Source of the DNA: Trachelipus rathkii
Lineage: Eukaryota > Arthropoda > Malacostraca > Isopoda > Trachelipodidae
Reading direction: 5' to 3'
Assembly (NCBI GenBank): GCA_015478945.1
Contig: JABUQX010007442.1
Span: forward strand, 39,528-103,527
DNA: 64,000 nt
The position numbers were made by a program, and so were the translations under genes. The notes beneath the pieces were generated by a model. It did no database searches, was not told the DNA's origin, and saw only the letters and a list, made by a program, of their open reading frames with translations. Below are positions 1 to 29,332 of the stretch, one piece after another. Within the stretch, counting starts at the first letter, position 1. Every line of letters starts with the position of its first letter.

Positions 1-2470
1 AAGTTAATGTAAATGAATTAACAAGTCCGTTAATTTGTAAGATGTTTTCAAACGTTATAAAAATATGAAAGCTTTTGTTATACTTTTTGACTTCAATACC
101 GAAGCCATGATACAAATGCCAAAATTTTTTCTCCTAGAAGTGGAGCTTTTGGGGATGTAATCATGATAAATATACGTTATACATAAAATTTTTAATTAAA
201 AAATATAGACTTTAGTCTATTTATTAGGTTTACAATATTATTTCATAACGTTGATTTCATTAGTTTATGTTGGTGGTCGAAGAAAGATTGTCCTTCAGAT
301 TTCTTGAGAACAGAGACAATCAATAAAAGATATGAACTTTATATAGAATTTGAATCTTTCTTTGTTAACTGATGTCACGAGAAATCTTTGAAGCTGGTCC
401 TTTAACACTTAGCTAGATACATCATTCTGGTAGTTTTCGGTTTTCTTTACTAATATTTTTGTGGGTTCAGATTACTCTCGCCAAAAAAATATGATATACC
501 CACACTATATCTCATTGTCGAAACAAATCTTTTAAGTTATTTTTACAGTCTTAACTTTGCGACTACACGGAGTATTTATACTAATGCTCGAATACCTTCC
601 TTTCGGTTCAAACAAGTTTCTGTATTAATTTTAAACTTCATTTTCTTCATGTTGTAGACTGCGGAATATTTTTTTTAAACAGATTTCACCTCTCTACTTA
701 TTCATTTTTAAAAAAAAAAAGTATAGTATATATATTAATATATATAATTAACATATAATTATTTTTTTCTGGCCTGTTAATCCTGCCGATATATTGTTTT
801 TTGTGTGTGCATATTATATGTTTAAGCACATTCTAAATTCGGTAAACACGGGAAATAGCAACCTACAGAATTAGGAAATTAATTACGTAAGAATTTCTTA
901 CAATTTTGTTCTAAATTTTGACAATGGAAACGCAAAACTTCAGCTTCATCGTTTATCAGCTTTGAACCAAGGCACAAATGAGTGAAATGCACCTCGCCAA
1001 TATGACAATTTGAAACGGTTTCAAACTATAAATTAGAAACTGACTACCTCTCACCGCATGCTCTAGAAAGACGCCAGTAGATTATTTGCATACGTATAGA
1101 TAATAATTCAAAAACGATCGCTATAGTATAAGTTTCAATTCATATTGGTTACCTAAGCTAGACCGTCGTTCCAGAAGTGTTACCGTAGTGCAAGTTCCCG
1201 ATGTGACCGAAAAATTTTCGAAAAATACGGAAAACTCGCTTACGGACATTTGAAATAAATTATTACATTACCTCTTTCGATTTCGAGGATACAGGAAATT
1301 TAAGAGTACCTTGGCGTAAAACGGCCCTTTTACAGTATATTTAGCGAGCCCGTCGGATTCAGTCTGGTGGCTAATTGTTACATACGCAGACTCTTATACC
1401 CTTTTTTATCTATTATATTTTGTTCTTCTGCTCATTTTATGAAGATGATACGATTATATATTCACAGTTATTATTCCTTATTTATACTTAAAGTTAACTA
1501 TATTTCTTAAAAAATTTGGCACGGGCATGTCCAAAGGTTACACATGTTTTAGTAAAAGAGATTTTTGTTTGTAATACAAAGTGAGTGTTTCTCTCTCCCG
1601 CTCTTAGATGGTACATTGGTTACCCGTCCCTGATTTTATTATAATTCCCAGTGAATTTCGCATGTGTGTATTAGCAAAAGCGGGCTTACTCCTGACTCGT
1701 GAGTTCTATAACGTGCAATTGTAAGTAATGAAGCATCAATCTCGGAGGCTGCTGGGAAACGATGCGGATGGTTCACTATGTGGTGTCTCCTCATGCTGAC
1801 TCTCGGGTCCTGGCAGTCGTGGTAGTTCTCTTTCTTTGGAAACGTGCATCGTGAATACTCAAATTTTCTATTCAGGGGTCCATTCGTTGCACAAGATAAT
1901 AAAATATATTAATCCTACAGTAGCGGATAAAGTATCTTAAATATAATCAGCTCGGAGGAAATTTATGTGGAGCAGAACTCTACAGCGTAATTTCTATGGT
2001 CAAAACGAGCTTAATGCAAATCCTATCATAAGTTGGTACGTTGTTCAGACAGGAAACTAGCGTGGGTTTGATCGATACAGTGCTGACTTCATTACAAAGT
2101 ATACTATGTATGTCCATTTCTCACTGATGTCTAAATTCTAACGTACATAGTGGAAACATAAAACTATTGTCTGAAGCAATTATCATTGCTTACTTTCCAT
2201 CCTTTACTAATTTACTTGCAATTCATTAAATTATCATGAACTGTGTATATAAGTTATATTAATGTAACGATTGCATGATTTTTGCTATAATACTATGCCT
2301 GTTAACCCTTTATAAAATACCGTGCCAAATTGAGCGTTAGATCAAAATAATATATCTTATAACCCCTGCAATCATCCGGAGCATATTCATTAATAAACTC
2401 CTTTCGGCAGAGTCTCTTTCTTATATTGTTGTAATGAACGCATGTTTCATCTCTAAGCAAATCCTTATGG
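1..2470. other. AT-rich stretch, no gene seen
   Basis: I see no ORF, RNA gene or transposon signature here. The base order looks irregular, with many short A and T runs, as in unpolished long-read sequence. That reading is inference from texture only. Confidence 0.5.
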
Positions 2471-2479
2471 CATTATCAT

Positions 2480-3560
2480 AGGTGCTTGCTCCAAAACTTA
2501 ACTCAAAAAGTTGCCCCTCAAAGGTGTTACTTGTTCGTCTTCGAATGAGTATTTTTTTGTTATTCAAAGCATGGCGAGATGTGTATCTTGAAGTTTTGAT
2601 CCAATGGTTTTTCGCCCCTGTTTGGTCCTCACTTTTCTCTCGATTCTCTGTTCATCTCTATTCAAATCCGATAGAGAAGCCATCGTACTACTCGTGTGGT
2701 GATTCTCGTTAAATTATCAGATTTAGATGTCAGTCGAAAGCATAAGAAATTTAGGTGTCTGTTTCGGGCCTTTCATGCTGACTCCTACCACGTAATAACA
2801 TCCTCTTCCTTCAGCTTCTCTCTCCGATCATACAGCATTTGCTTGCTTACCCCTCAAACCACGAAATCATCCTTGTTGCACTCTCCCTAAGCATATCTAT
2901 GCCATTCACCACTATAAAGGGGCCCCAGGGACCACTTGTTGCTACACAATCCACCCTCTCATACTCACCTGCCTAACATCACGGCTTATTATAGAAGGCT
3001 CTACCTGCTGTTTTCTCTACGTGTATAACTTCGTGTGGTCAAGTCTTTATAACGACACATTTGCTATTTCATTATAACCCATTCGCGACGTCTTAATTAG
3101 CTTTATTTTACATCAAACACTCGATTATGCTACCTCTCATAAGATTACTCCGGGCTTCTTTACAATCCACACCTACAAATCTTTTTTTTTGTCCACAGCA
3201 CTCTACAGGATGTGCTCCCCATTATATGCCGATAAAGCTGAGCAACACTTTATTTGAGTAGCCTCTGATAAGAACCTTACGCTTTTTTACTGTTAACATT
3301 CATTTGCCACTTATCTGCCCACGCCAGGAAGTTTATCAAGATCATTTTAAAATCTTTAAAATGGCAAAACTATCATTAATTCTTATTGAGGTGGCCAATT
3401 TTGGGTTCATCATCTTGCAAACACTTAGAAAACTTTACATTTAGTTGCTCCTGGTCTAAATTATTTTATTATATATGACAACAGTAGGGTCCCAGCACTG
3501 AACCTGTGGGACTCCCTCCCATCAAACTCTTTCAGCTTATTTTCCATGGATGAATTAACT
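2480..3560 (-). mobile_element. CR1-like non-LTR reverse transcriptase remnant
   Basis: Read on the minus strand from about 3520 downward, frame-shifted pieces match the RT core and C-terminal part of CR1/L2-type retrotransposons. Visible pieces are a 'GSVLGP' motif near 3510-3490, a 'KIGHL' remnant near 3400, and 'AWADKWQM' near 3330-3305 (family form DLDKLV-WADKWQM-FN). Towards 2500 there is tail sequence with the family's R-RR and 'FEGQL' pattern. No single ORF spans it; stops and shifts break every frame. The YADD/FADD catalytic motif is not intact. The element is dead, or the sequence here is very noisy. Clade assignment rests on remembered family motifs, not a search. Confidence 0.6.
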
Positions 3561-3569
3561 TGGCCCCGT

Positions 3570-6500
3570 TTAGTTGTACACACTGGTTTCTATTCCACAC
3601 CATTCTTTAATCCAATCATCGCACCACCTTTCCACCTATACGACGTTGCGCACATGATACAACTGGTTTCTTCTAATGCCTTATGTGGGGAAACTTTAAT
3701 TAAAATAATCTTTGCTTGCCGCATACGTTGTATATAATTTCAATTGGATCTCCTAGGTCAATGCAGTGAGTATAAATCGTATTAGGGCGCACTCTAAATT
3801 CTAAACCTACGCCTCGTATTAGTGCCTCACGCTACATGACCTACATCCCTTTTGCTAAAAGCAATGCGTGGGAGTCATACAAATATAACCTTGTTATCTT
3901 CCGATTATATATATATATATATAACGCACACTTCATATAATTTATTTATTATACCTAGTAAATTAATTAGGGCGTATAATTGTATTTTTGGCGTTAGCGT
4001 CTTATCACTATCATTATTATTATATAAGACGTTACAATATAATGGGTCCCTTAATTATATCGTATCAATATATGATAAGTGGATCTTATATATACTATAT
4101 ATAATCGAATTCCAAGTTATATTCATACTTATGAGTTCCTCTCATATTATCACTTCATAGTAGCTATTCTCTTATATATTATTATCTATAATACCGTACT
4201 AGTCTACCCTATAACTCACTTATTTCTCCGACAACCAACCTAAATTATACTCAATACTTACTTGAAATTTTTCCTTTTTGAATAGAATGATATAATTTTA
4301 AAATTACCAACCTGCAATACTATCCATTTCGTTTTATAAACTTATTTTTTGGGGACCATCTTCTCTGTGTGCAGTGTGCGTGTGAGCGTGATCGCAGATG
4401 TGCGTGTGTCGTCAGTTCTTCTTCTCCGAGGGTACAAAAGTTGCTACCCGTTTTCAGAATATACTTTAAAACAAAATTAATATGGCTCTCGGTACTGCTC
4501 AGAAAAGTTTATCTCTTTTAGTGAATACACCCATTTTTTCTAGTCATTACTAGTGGTAACCAAAAAAGGTCTTGAAGTTTAAAAGCCTAATATTCTTGGG
4601 GGTCTTATAGCAAATCTTATTTACATTTGATATTGGATACGAAAGTTCTGATAAGGGCCTAATAAAATCTTCTCAATCGGATTCTTTAGAAAAATTTGGT
4701 ACCTCATTGGGAAATGTGAAATGTAGAGCTAAGCGACAAAGCCTTAAATTATCAACAAAGCATTTCTCGCACGTTGGGCTAACATGAAGGAAAGTAATCT
4801 TCTGATGAGAGCGCACGCTGGCTTTCTATTGCTGAATAATCGCGATCCAAGTTTGGAAATTTCTGAATTACAAGAGCATATCCACAGCAATATATAATCT
4901 CGATATCTTTCCCTATCTATCTGTTAGGGGACCATGTATGCTATATAGCATTATTTTGACTTTTTTTCATGATAGTTTTTTTTTTTTGCTGTACTGGTAT
5001 CCTTAATTTGCTTCCATGTTTTTCTTTTCTTTGAAACAAAACTTTGCTCTTGACATCTACCGCAGCTATAAACTGTTGATGGAGACCGTCGATTTGGATT
5101 AAACAGAAATAAAGAAAATTACAAGAAATGGTTTTTAATATTATAAATAATTTCAACTTATTGTGATGGAGTTTTATTGATTTGGAAGAACTTAAGATTT
5201 AAAAGCTGATTTGAGTGAAACAATTACATTCATTCCTGTCGCAATTACAAAACCTACAGCCCTAACTGTAGCTGTGAGGAGCGCGACGCCCGCCACGGAT
5301 GTGCTTTTTTTTTTTTTTACCCGATGCCGTTTTTTTTTCCCCGTATGAACTTGCTAAATTCTCGTCGCATGGACCCACAGACGGAGCAACCTACACGAGG
5401 TGTAATATAGGACAAAATTACCTGTCTATAGTTGTCCGTGTCAAGCATTATCATCCTCATACGGCAGCTCCGTTGCGCACAGTGTTAGTGACTAAGACAT
5501 AACGAACGCACACTCGGACTATGTATCTTGGCATTTCGTAACGAGACACTAAATCCTCTAGCAAAGAAACGAAAAAGTTCGCTCTTACAACGTTCAACAC
5601 ATATATTAAACACACTTACATATAACATTAAATTAAAGTGTCATAGTGTGTGAGCCAAAACATATCAAGTGGTGTATAAAGGGTAAAGGCCTACTATTTA
5701 ACCCTCCCCCATTCCGGAATTTAACATGATTTCACGTGTTGTCATAACCATAACCATAAATCAAACAATAACCCACTGACAAATAATCTCCGTGACTTGG
5801 AAAACTCAACATACCACATAGGCATTTACTTCATTACCTCCATATCTACAAAATGCGCAACCCGGCCAACAGGTGCTTGATTCGCTCCTACATAAGGGGA
5901 GCTTTTTTACACTAGTAATAATACAATAGAGACTTATGAATATTTAGACTTACCCTATACCATATAATATGGTACTAACTAACTAATAGTAAAATACGCT
6001 ATACTATGCTTCTCCTACTCGGTCACCTTTTGCATGGTCCCCTGAAAGAAAAAATTTGCACCCTTGATGAGCTGCATAGTAATACACTAGTACTTGAACA
6101 CCTCGTGGATCTAATGTTTCGTGATTACAGCCTAGAGGACTCCCTTACAGTCACCAATATGATAGGATACACTGTTATGAATTCAACGTTTATAAAATAT
6201 GTATTCCCATGTCTTGATACGCTTGGGGAGGGAATACTGGTTAGCAAGCACCTCCTCTTTTAAAGCTCCCTTCTCGACATATATTGAACAGTCTGAATAC
6301 CAATAACATCTATATAGTCCAAACATTTGAGATCCAATTTACTGAAGCACTCCATATACTCTCTAGTCATAGTGCATCCTACAGTTTGAACTAACTCTTT
6401 CATCTTCTCGGTGCTCTTACTCTTCGCTGTACTGTGTAGACTCTCGCCGTTTTTGTATCATATAGATGAGTGCTAGTGTAACTGGCTAAGGGATCAGGTG

Positions 6501-8580
6501 GTGCGATTTTCTGCTGTGCACTTTCCGTATTTTGAAACGCACCTGTTGACTAAAATTTAATACCTCATTTCCTTCACTTTATTATGATTATTGTGTAATA
6601 CGACTATATTTTAATACAGCACAAGCGCTCGATAACGATCGCAGCTCCCCGACTAGGTTCGTAAAACCGTATTTATTACTTTACTCAGCGTGAGGGGATA
6701 TTCAACTCGTGAGGCTTTCATCCACAACGGCACATATCTCGACTTCACCAGTAGTCATATGTTTTTATTTGATGCAATTTCATAGAGTTATAAATTGCGT
6801 ATAGTTATACGCGCGACCGACCTTATTTGGAACATTGGAGAAACGTAAGGCTCACGAAAATAACACTTATCAAGACGGTATTATAACTGGTTGACATCAC
6901 TCAATTCATATTATCCTCCCGGTATTTTTTAAAGTTGGGCTTATGCCTATGGAGTATCAACTGTTCAACTATAGCTAGTATCACAGCTTATATACGTGGA
7001 ATAAGTCACTCTATATGTACCTATATCGTTTGACTAGGTATCATCATATTCTTATGATCTTTGACTTATATATGCGTTTTCCTTATTTTCTTTCCATGAA
7101 TTATATTTCTACCCCATAATTATATATCATGATACTACTATATTATATATTACCTATTCCTCATGATTTACTTACTTATTAAATGAGGAACTATATAAAA
7201 TTAAGTCCTCCATATATATATGGCTATTTGATGGTTATTGAACTGGATATTAATGGGCCTCTTGCTATACATTTATACAACTCATCAGACAGGAAATATG
7301 AATAAAGCATAGATCAATAACCTGATTAGAACTGATAATAGTATACCGAATCTTATTGATGACGGAGTTCGACTAGGTCAAGATACCCAACTGATAATGA
7401 AATCGTATCAATAAGCTTTGTCATCAGGCACCTATCGCTGATATTGTTTCTGTACTCGAGACTACAAATGAGATTGTATTATAGTAGAAGAATGGGTACC
7501 TGCCAGGGGAATAGACTGTGAATGCACATATTCGTTTAAGTGTTTAGGACACGCATCGTTATAGAAGAACTATACTATTCTGCAATTCATAGCACAGTTC
7601 GTCTCTTACATTCTATCTCTATTTCTACCAATGGTATAATATACGCGACTACCAGACGCTTCACTTTAAGGGCATAACTGGTTGTATTATCTGCTTGATT
7701 ACCAGCAGCAATGGCTGCTCCGATTCCTGTTAGTGCTTTGGTGCATATATATTTTTCTATTAGTAGTCATTTACAATCATACAGGTCAAGACGTTATAGA
7801 ACTTAGCATTTAAGTGTCAAACAGCTCCTTATATGTGTTATTGCCGGATACAGTATATTTGTTATAACCAAAGCACTTTTAACTTTTTGTTAAGCATAAA
7901 TTATTGATTTGTTTACTACTACCTATAATCGGTATATTTACCATTATATTCATCTTTATTTCTTTTAGTATACGGAGTAAACTACGTAAATTTAAACAAA
8001 GTCAGTCAATTATTATTCTTTGTGCATCTTGAGTAGCTTATACTTATATGTAATACTACGATCATAATTCCAGTTTTGTCATATTACATGCTTTTGAATT
8101 GTGTTGTGAATATTGTTTCATCTTCCTCCATGTTGCTCCAGAACTTTGAATATGGCACCTGGAGTCCCACCTTACTCTTGGCATCACCATATAGTTGGCT
8201 TGGTTGACCTATCAGTTATACTACGCATAAATCATTTATAGAAGTATAGTGCAATATATTTCCGCGTAATCGTTCTGGCCATAATTAATAGTGCCTAAAG
8301 ATACGACTAAAGTAATGTTTAAAATTTATAATCTATAATTAAAAGATAAAAATCTAAAAGGATAGTACCACATTGCTATAAAGTAAAGAAAATTTTTCTC
8401 TAAAAAATTTTGAGATATAAAATATTGTATGGACTTATAAAATATTGTACAGACTTATATCCTAATTACTCATCTACATTTTGGAGCACCTATTTTGTTT
8501 ATCACAGTTACTAAGACCAAAATTGTTTCATCATGTGGGAACACACTAAGCAAATTTGATGAATATTCAGTCAGTATATT
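3570..8580. other. 5 kb AT-rich stretch, no gene seen
   Basis: Only short (TA)n runs, for example near 3905-3922, and two T homopolymers near 5307-5340 stand out. Short open frames exist, such as 6006-6263 on the plus strand and about 6296-6440 on the minus strand, but none carries a motif I can defend. The texture again resembles unpolished sequence. Confidence 0.4.
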
Positions 8581-8589
8581 TTAGAGTTT

Positions 8590-9400
8590 CACCTATAAGG
8601 GTGGTGAAGAGAAAACCTATCTTGTGGAATAAAGAGAAATAAGAAAAAAATCAATGAAAAGAGTAGTTTTAAAATATTTAAGGGTAGTAGTATAGAGGAA
8701 GATTTAGAAAATTCTAAGAAAATTAGAAATGTACTTAAACCAGTTTGACAAAGAGAGTGGCAGAAATTAATTTAGCAATGAATAGTAATACATACCCAAA
8801 ATAGTTTTTTCGCATTTATAAATTTAAAACTAAGAATAAGACAATTGGTCCAATTAAAGTTAATAATGAAAATTTAGTAAGTTCTGTAAGGAATAAAGAA
8901 AAAGGTATAGTCATAATGGGAGATTTTAATTTTCTAGACATTCAATGGTAGCTATTCCTTTCCCAGACAACTTTTTGACCTATGTGGCTTATAAACCTGC
9001 AAGACATACAGCATGGTTAGACTTTATATTAACTAATGATGAATGTAGAGTTGATGAGGTTAGAGTTGAAGAGAATTTAGGGGTAATATAATTAGATTTA
9101 GTATGAATATGATATCTGGGCCCAAATTGCAAGTTAATATGGAAATTATCTTAGATTTTTGATATGGCAATTATACCAAATTTTGAGACATGCCTAATAT
9201 AATTGACTGGGATAAGGAGTTTAAAGACCAAAATTATTTAATCATGTTGGAAAATGCTTTGGGTAACACTCTAGTTGGTATATCACCTATGTCTAGTTGT
9301 CTAATTGCTTACAAGAATTATGGATTCTTATTGGATTGTGAAAGCTTAAAACTTATTTGGTTGAATACTTGTAGAGATAACCAGCATACGAAATAGTCAA
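8590..9400 (+). mobile_element. CR1-like retrotransposon fragment with rearranged order
   Basis: The 8760-8880 part encodes the linker that normally follows the endonuclease in CR1-type ORF2, ending in 'KTIGPIKVNNENLVSS' (family pattern SIGPLK--NGNLVSD). In the same frame it runs at about 8895 into the endonuclease motif 'IVIMGDFNF-DIQW' (8910-8950), followed by decayed endonuclease C-terminal sequence including a 'LTNDE' remnant near 9030. An open frame at 9190-9396 continues the region. In intact elements the endonuclease comes before the linker, so the order is reversed here, as if the tail of one copy were joined to the head of another. Stops interrupt it, so it is not functional. Confidence 0.6.
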
Positions 9401-9409
9401 TTGAAATAC

Positions 9410-10950
9410 GTGTAGATTATGTTTTAAGAAATAGTTCGAGTGTTACGCTATAGTGTCATGGGCAGGAAGATTGAAGGAACATTTGATAGAAGAAAGTTGA
9501 GTATAACAGGAACTTGACGGCAGGTTCAGAACAAAGTGGAGTGGGCAGAGACGTCTAAATTATTTGCCTAATGAATGTCATAAGGACCAAAAAATTTAAT
9601 TTATGCTTTTTACTCACTACCTTTAAACACTAAGGAATATATTGGATCAGTTGGCTCAGCTAGTTACATACGTTGAGAAAAATCTTCAGTTTTTTAGTAT
9701 GCGCGGGATAAAAGAATTGGGTGTTGAGTGTTTGTCATGGCTATTTTTGTATCAGTTTTCCTGCGGAATTAGATTTTTACTTAATAGTATTAGGAAAGTA
9801 CTACATAAGGTCTGGTATGCAATATAATTTAACAATAAGATATCGTTTTCACATGGATCATATTCAATACCAAATATTAGAGCTGAATGTGGAGCCGAAT
9901 GAGGTGTATACCTTCCTGGTTGGCCCTTCGTGCTCCTTTTTCCCAACGCTCTACTATAGGGAGGTGGCAGAATTACAAAAAGCATGTATTTCGCAATCTC
10001 CTTGAAATCTCGTCTATATATACTATAACATTTAATGAGGTACCAGAAGGACTCGGGGGAAATAGCCGTATATCGATTGTGCAATATTTATCAGAAGTCT
10101 GTAAGCGAACGATTCTCTAGTAATATAGCTGCGAGGTTACGCTATAGACATCTTTGTTTGCTACATTACGGTTTTGGATAAGTTACTGAAAGTTATAATA
10201 TCCTCGAGAAATTCCGTTGGATGCACTACAGCATATGTATTGACTGACTCTCCGACTGTCTCATGATTTTAGCACACAGCGGCTAGATCATGTCAGACTA
10301 AATCCTTTTTCAGCTATTTGGAGTGAGTAGATACCACTTGCGCGGGTGACATATTCACTATATTATAGACTCTTTAGCTAGCAGCCTTGATTTATAACTG
10401 CCTCCCACATACAAGGCTCTTATTATGATATACTTAAAGTTATTGTGCAAATATATGGTTATAATTTTGGCTCCCCATTGGGCTGGCACGGTTGTCTCTG
10501 GGGTATACATACACTTTTACCCTGGGTCACCCCATATAACGACGTTTCTTTAATACTAAATGCGAGTTTCTCATGACGTCTGATCAATCTTCACGGAATC
10601 CAAAGATAGAGAAAATTGACAATTCTCTAACTTTTTCAAGTTCTTTATTGTTGTGCATGCTTGTGCTTCTCATATTTGACTCTCACTATTTACCACACAA
10701 CCCCATCCCTATTCTTGCTGAGGTGAGTGTTACCTGCGAAGGCCCTCGCGGATCACATCGAGATGGCCGCCTCCTATTTTTCTCTGCTTCGACACATCGC
10801 CATCAAGGCATTCTACGCTATCCCCATCTTTTCAGTTTCTCTACCTCCATCCACCAGGGATTAATTGTGACACTTGTTTGTTGCTAATGTGAGCTTATAC
10901 TACAGTATCTGAGAATTCTTTGCTTTTAACATGCACAGTCTAAAGGTTAT
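9410..10950. other. No recognisable gene
   Basis: Several overlapping short open frames on both strands (for example 9721-10120 and 10573-10887) show no domain or motif I recognise. They may include further decayed retroelement sequence downstream of the CR1-like fragment. Confidence 0.35.
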
Positions 10951-12150
10951 ATATGTAGGGTATCGGCGGCCTATTGTCTTTCTCGTAGGGAGTATACTCT
11001 CTCAGAAGCACTAGCATCTGCTCGAGCTTGAGCAATCTCCATCGCCTCATTTAGTTTCGCAGTCACAGCGTGCCCAGCCTCCCCAACATTGAGACATGAC
11101 ATACTCGCATATAGTCACTCACAGGTTAAACTTGTCCTTTACTCACGCGACTTATAAGAATAATATTATAATTACTGCTAAAACTAATCATCATTGCCTT
11201 GTATCCACTTATCTTTGCAGCAATCTGACCAGTGCCTTTGGAGATCTTTGCACAGTGGACGTCCTTGATGCTTCCGAATTTCGAGACAACTGGTTATGGC
11301 TCACAGGAACCCTACGTGGCGATGAACCTTAAGAGTGTATCTAATATGACAGGACACCACTCCTTCCGCATAGTACTCTAGTGAAATAGGTTCCTCTCGG
11401 CCAGCCCCAACATCAGCTGAAACATCTTAAGACGAATAGTCTCAAATTACTTCTCTTGATTGGCATGACACTGCACGGCCACCTGGATGACTCAGTACTG
11501 AGTGCTTCCGTTCGTCCTTCCTCATAAGACCCAACCCCCCATAGTAACAGACCTTTCCATTAAGCACTTATCATGGGGTTACTGTTGCCCGATTGCCCCC
11601 TGCGGTCAGATTTTGCGCAGTCTTGTGGTGCAAGTCTTCCAAAGTGATAATCACTAGAAGATTAACTATACCGAGCATCATCCTTTCGCCTATAGGGTAA
11701 GTATATGTCGCAGGGTTGGATGAGTGCAAGAAAGCATAGGATAGTCTGCTCACCTTCCCTTGAAACATAATCCACCACCTCTTTATAATCTATATTAGGG
11801 ATACATCTGATCACCCACTCTAAGGGGAATATATTAACATGCTTGGTATTCTGGGAACCAGTCAATTCTTTTACCAGAGACAGGTCTTTTGTGGTTCATG
11901 TCAAGTGAATTTACTCATAGCTCGGGATGAGCAACGCCGCAGTGGAATATCCCCACGCCAGTGTCTTAGGCCTTGCCACTTGGACGTGAGAAATTCCATC
12001 GAATGCATACAATCGATCACTTCTGAATTGGATCCGGGCGGTTCCCGCGCATTTGATGTGCGCCGCTGGGTGTGTTCAACTATGGTTAATAAATGATGGG
12101 GACCAATCCGCACCTTGATAACTAGAGAAAATTTTATACATAGAGCTGAG
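10950..12150 (-). other. GC-richer segment, possible broken coding sequence
   Basis: This stretch is visibly richer in G and C than its surroundings. On the minus strand a short open segment at about 11085-10965 contains 'AKLNEAMEIAQARADASA', which looks helical and protein-like. Other minus-strand frames are open at 11662-11865, 11571-11768 and 11901-12185. They do not join without frameshifts and I cannot name a family. It could be a decayed gene or element, or unpolished sequence of a real exon cluster. Confidence 0.25.
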
Positions 12151-12329
12151 TAAGAGAGGATTGGTCCACCCACAATAACTTGCATATGCCCATTCTACCA
12201 AGGTAGTCATATTCTAATGAACACCACTGGAGTGTTTTCTCTACAGTTACACTTTTTGTCCTTAATGTCAGCCAGGCGAAAGTATATTTATACCAATTTC
12301 ATTTATAATGGCCCAATCTGATTAACAAT

Positions 12330-12749
12330 GTATGTAAATACTTGGTGTGTGTTGAGGAAGAGTATATTGATTAATTGGTGCAACCCGTGTATATATATAT
12401 ATATATATACTCATATATATATTTAAATGTTTAAAAATATATTTCTAGCTTATTTATTTTAATATAAAATATATCTTATGTATAACTACATATATATTGG
12501 TAGGATACATGATATACTAGTCATTATATTACTGGTAACTTGTTCCAGTACTATTATTATATTATATGATTTGCTATGCTTCATGTACTTATGTAGGCGC
12601 CATGGTTTTACAGTGGGTCGGGTGTTATATCCTTCTCCTTGAAGTTATTATTAGGCGGTTAAATACTTGAGCTTTTATATTACAACCAAATTAGTTTTTT
12701 AACTTTATCCTATTATACCTACGTCACTATATATATATATATTATGATT

Positions 12750-12794
<45 letters not shown>

Positions 12795-13020
12795 ATATAT
12801 ATATTTATTAATTTGATATATTTATAAGTTATATAAATATATTTATACCGGTATTATAATATATATATATATATATATTATATATATAATATATTTATAA
12901 TAGTATATATATATATATATATACCTTTAGTTACTAATTTTACTATACCTATTAGCCATTATATTAATATATATATATATATATATACTAGACGCTCCTT
13001 ATATATGTACTACTATATAC
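12330..13020. repeat. (TA)n microsatellite cluster
   Basis: Repeated pure and interrupted TA runs occur, the longest near 12754-12792, with others near 12391-12410, 12862-12925 and 12968-12988. The cluster lies just upstream of the first VPS39 exon. Interruptions are irregular, so lengths are unlikely to be reliable in the assembly. Confidence 0.8.
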
Positions 13021-13305
13021 CCTATGGAGTACTGATAGGCTTAGCAGGTTTTTATTGTAATAATTGTACTGACTTCAGAAGTATTTGAATTCATTTTATC
13101 ATATTCAATAAAGGGATTGAAAACATCTTATGATTTTCTTTTTTTTTTTTTGTCATTTCATATATAGGTTCATTATGTAATCATCACCCTGGCTATCGCT
13201 GAAGTTATGAATGATGCCCTGTAATAGTTAGAAGGTTGTGAAGTATAAAACCATTTCAAAATATATAGCTATATACTTTTTAAAAATTAAAATTTGATGA
13301 AAACA

Positions 13306-28931
<15,626 letters not shown>

Positions 28932-28964
28932 GTATTGTACTTGAAATGGCATTATTGTTTATAT

Positions 28965-29000
28965 ATATACATATATATATGTCTATATATAATTAAGATG
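28965..29000. repeat. Short TA/CATA repeat in intron 11
   Basis: TATATATACATATATATATG lies between exon 11 and the poly-C tract. Confidence 0.7.
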
Positions 29001-29015
29001 ACACATACATACACT

Positions 29016-29094
29016 CCCCCCCCCTCCCCCCCCCCCCCCCCCCCCCCCTCTCCCCCCCCCCCCCTCCCCCCCCCTTCGCTCCCCCCCCCCCCCC

Positions 29095-29154
<60 letters not shown>

Positions 29155-29159
29155 CCCCG

Positions 29160-29190
<31 letters not shown>

Positions 29191-29239
29191 CCCCCCCCCC
29201 CCCCCCACCCCCACCCCCCCCCCCCCCCCCCCCCCCCCC

Positions 29240-29272
<33 letters not shown>

Positions 29273-29332
29273 ACCCCCCCCCCCCCCCCCCCCCCATCCC
29301 CCCCCCCTATCCCCCCCCCCAAAGCAGAGTCA
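29016..29332 (+). repeat. Poly-C tract, about 310 bp
   Basis: This is an almost pure C run with sparse T, A or G. Proline-rich (plus) and glycine-rich (minus) open frames are artefacts. It lies between the last VPS39 exon and the outer edge of the large inverted repeat. G-quadruplex or i-motif structure would be possible if real; a homopolymer sequencing artefact is at least as likely. Confidence 0.95.

Noticed and set aside
6296..6440. Minus-strand 'LKCLDYIDVIGIQ', resembling an aldo-keto reductase 'LGLDYIDVIQIH' stretch
   Set aside because: Only about a dozen residues match, the rest of the family is absent, and the frame closes soon after. It is probably chance in noisy DNA.
13245..13251. 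TATAAAA as a VPS39 TATA box
   Set aside because: Such strings are common in this AT-rich DNA, and the transcription start is unknown.
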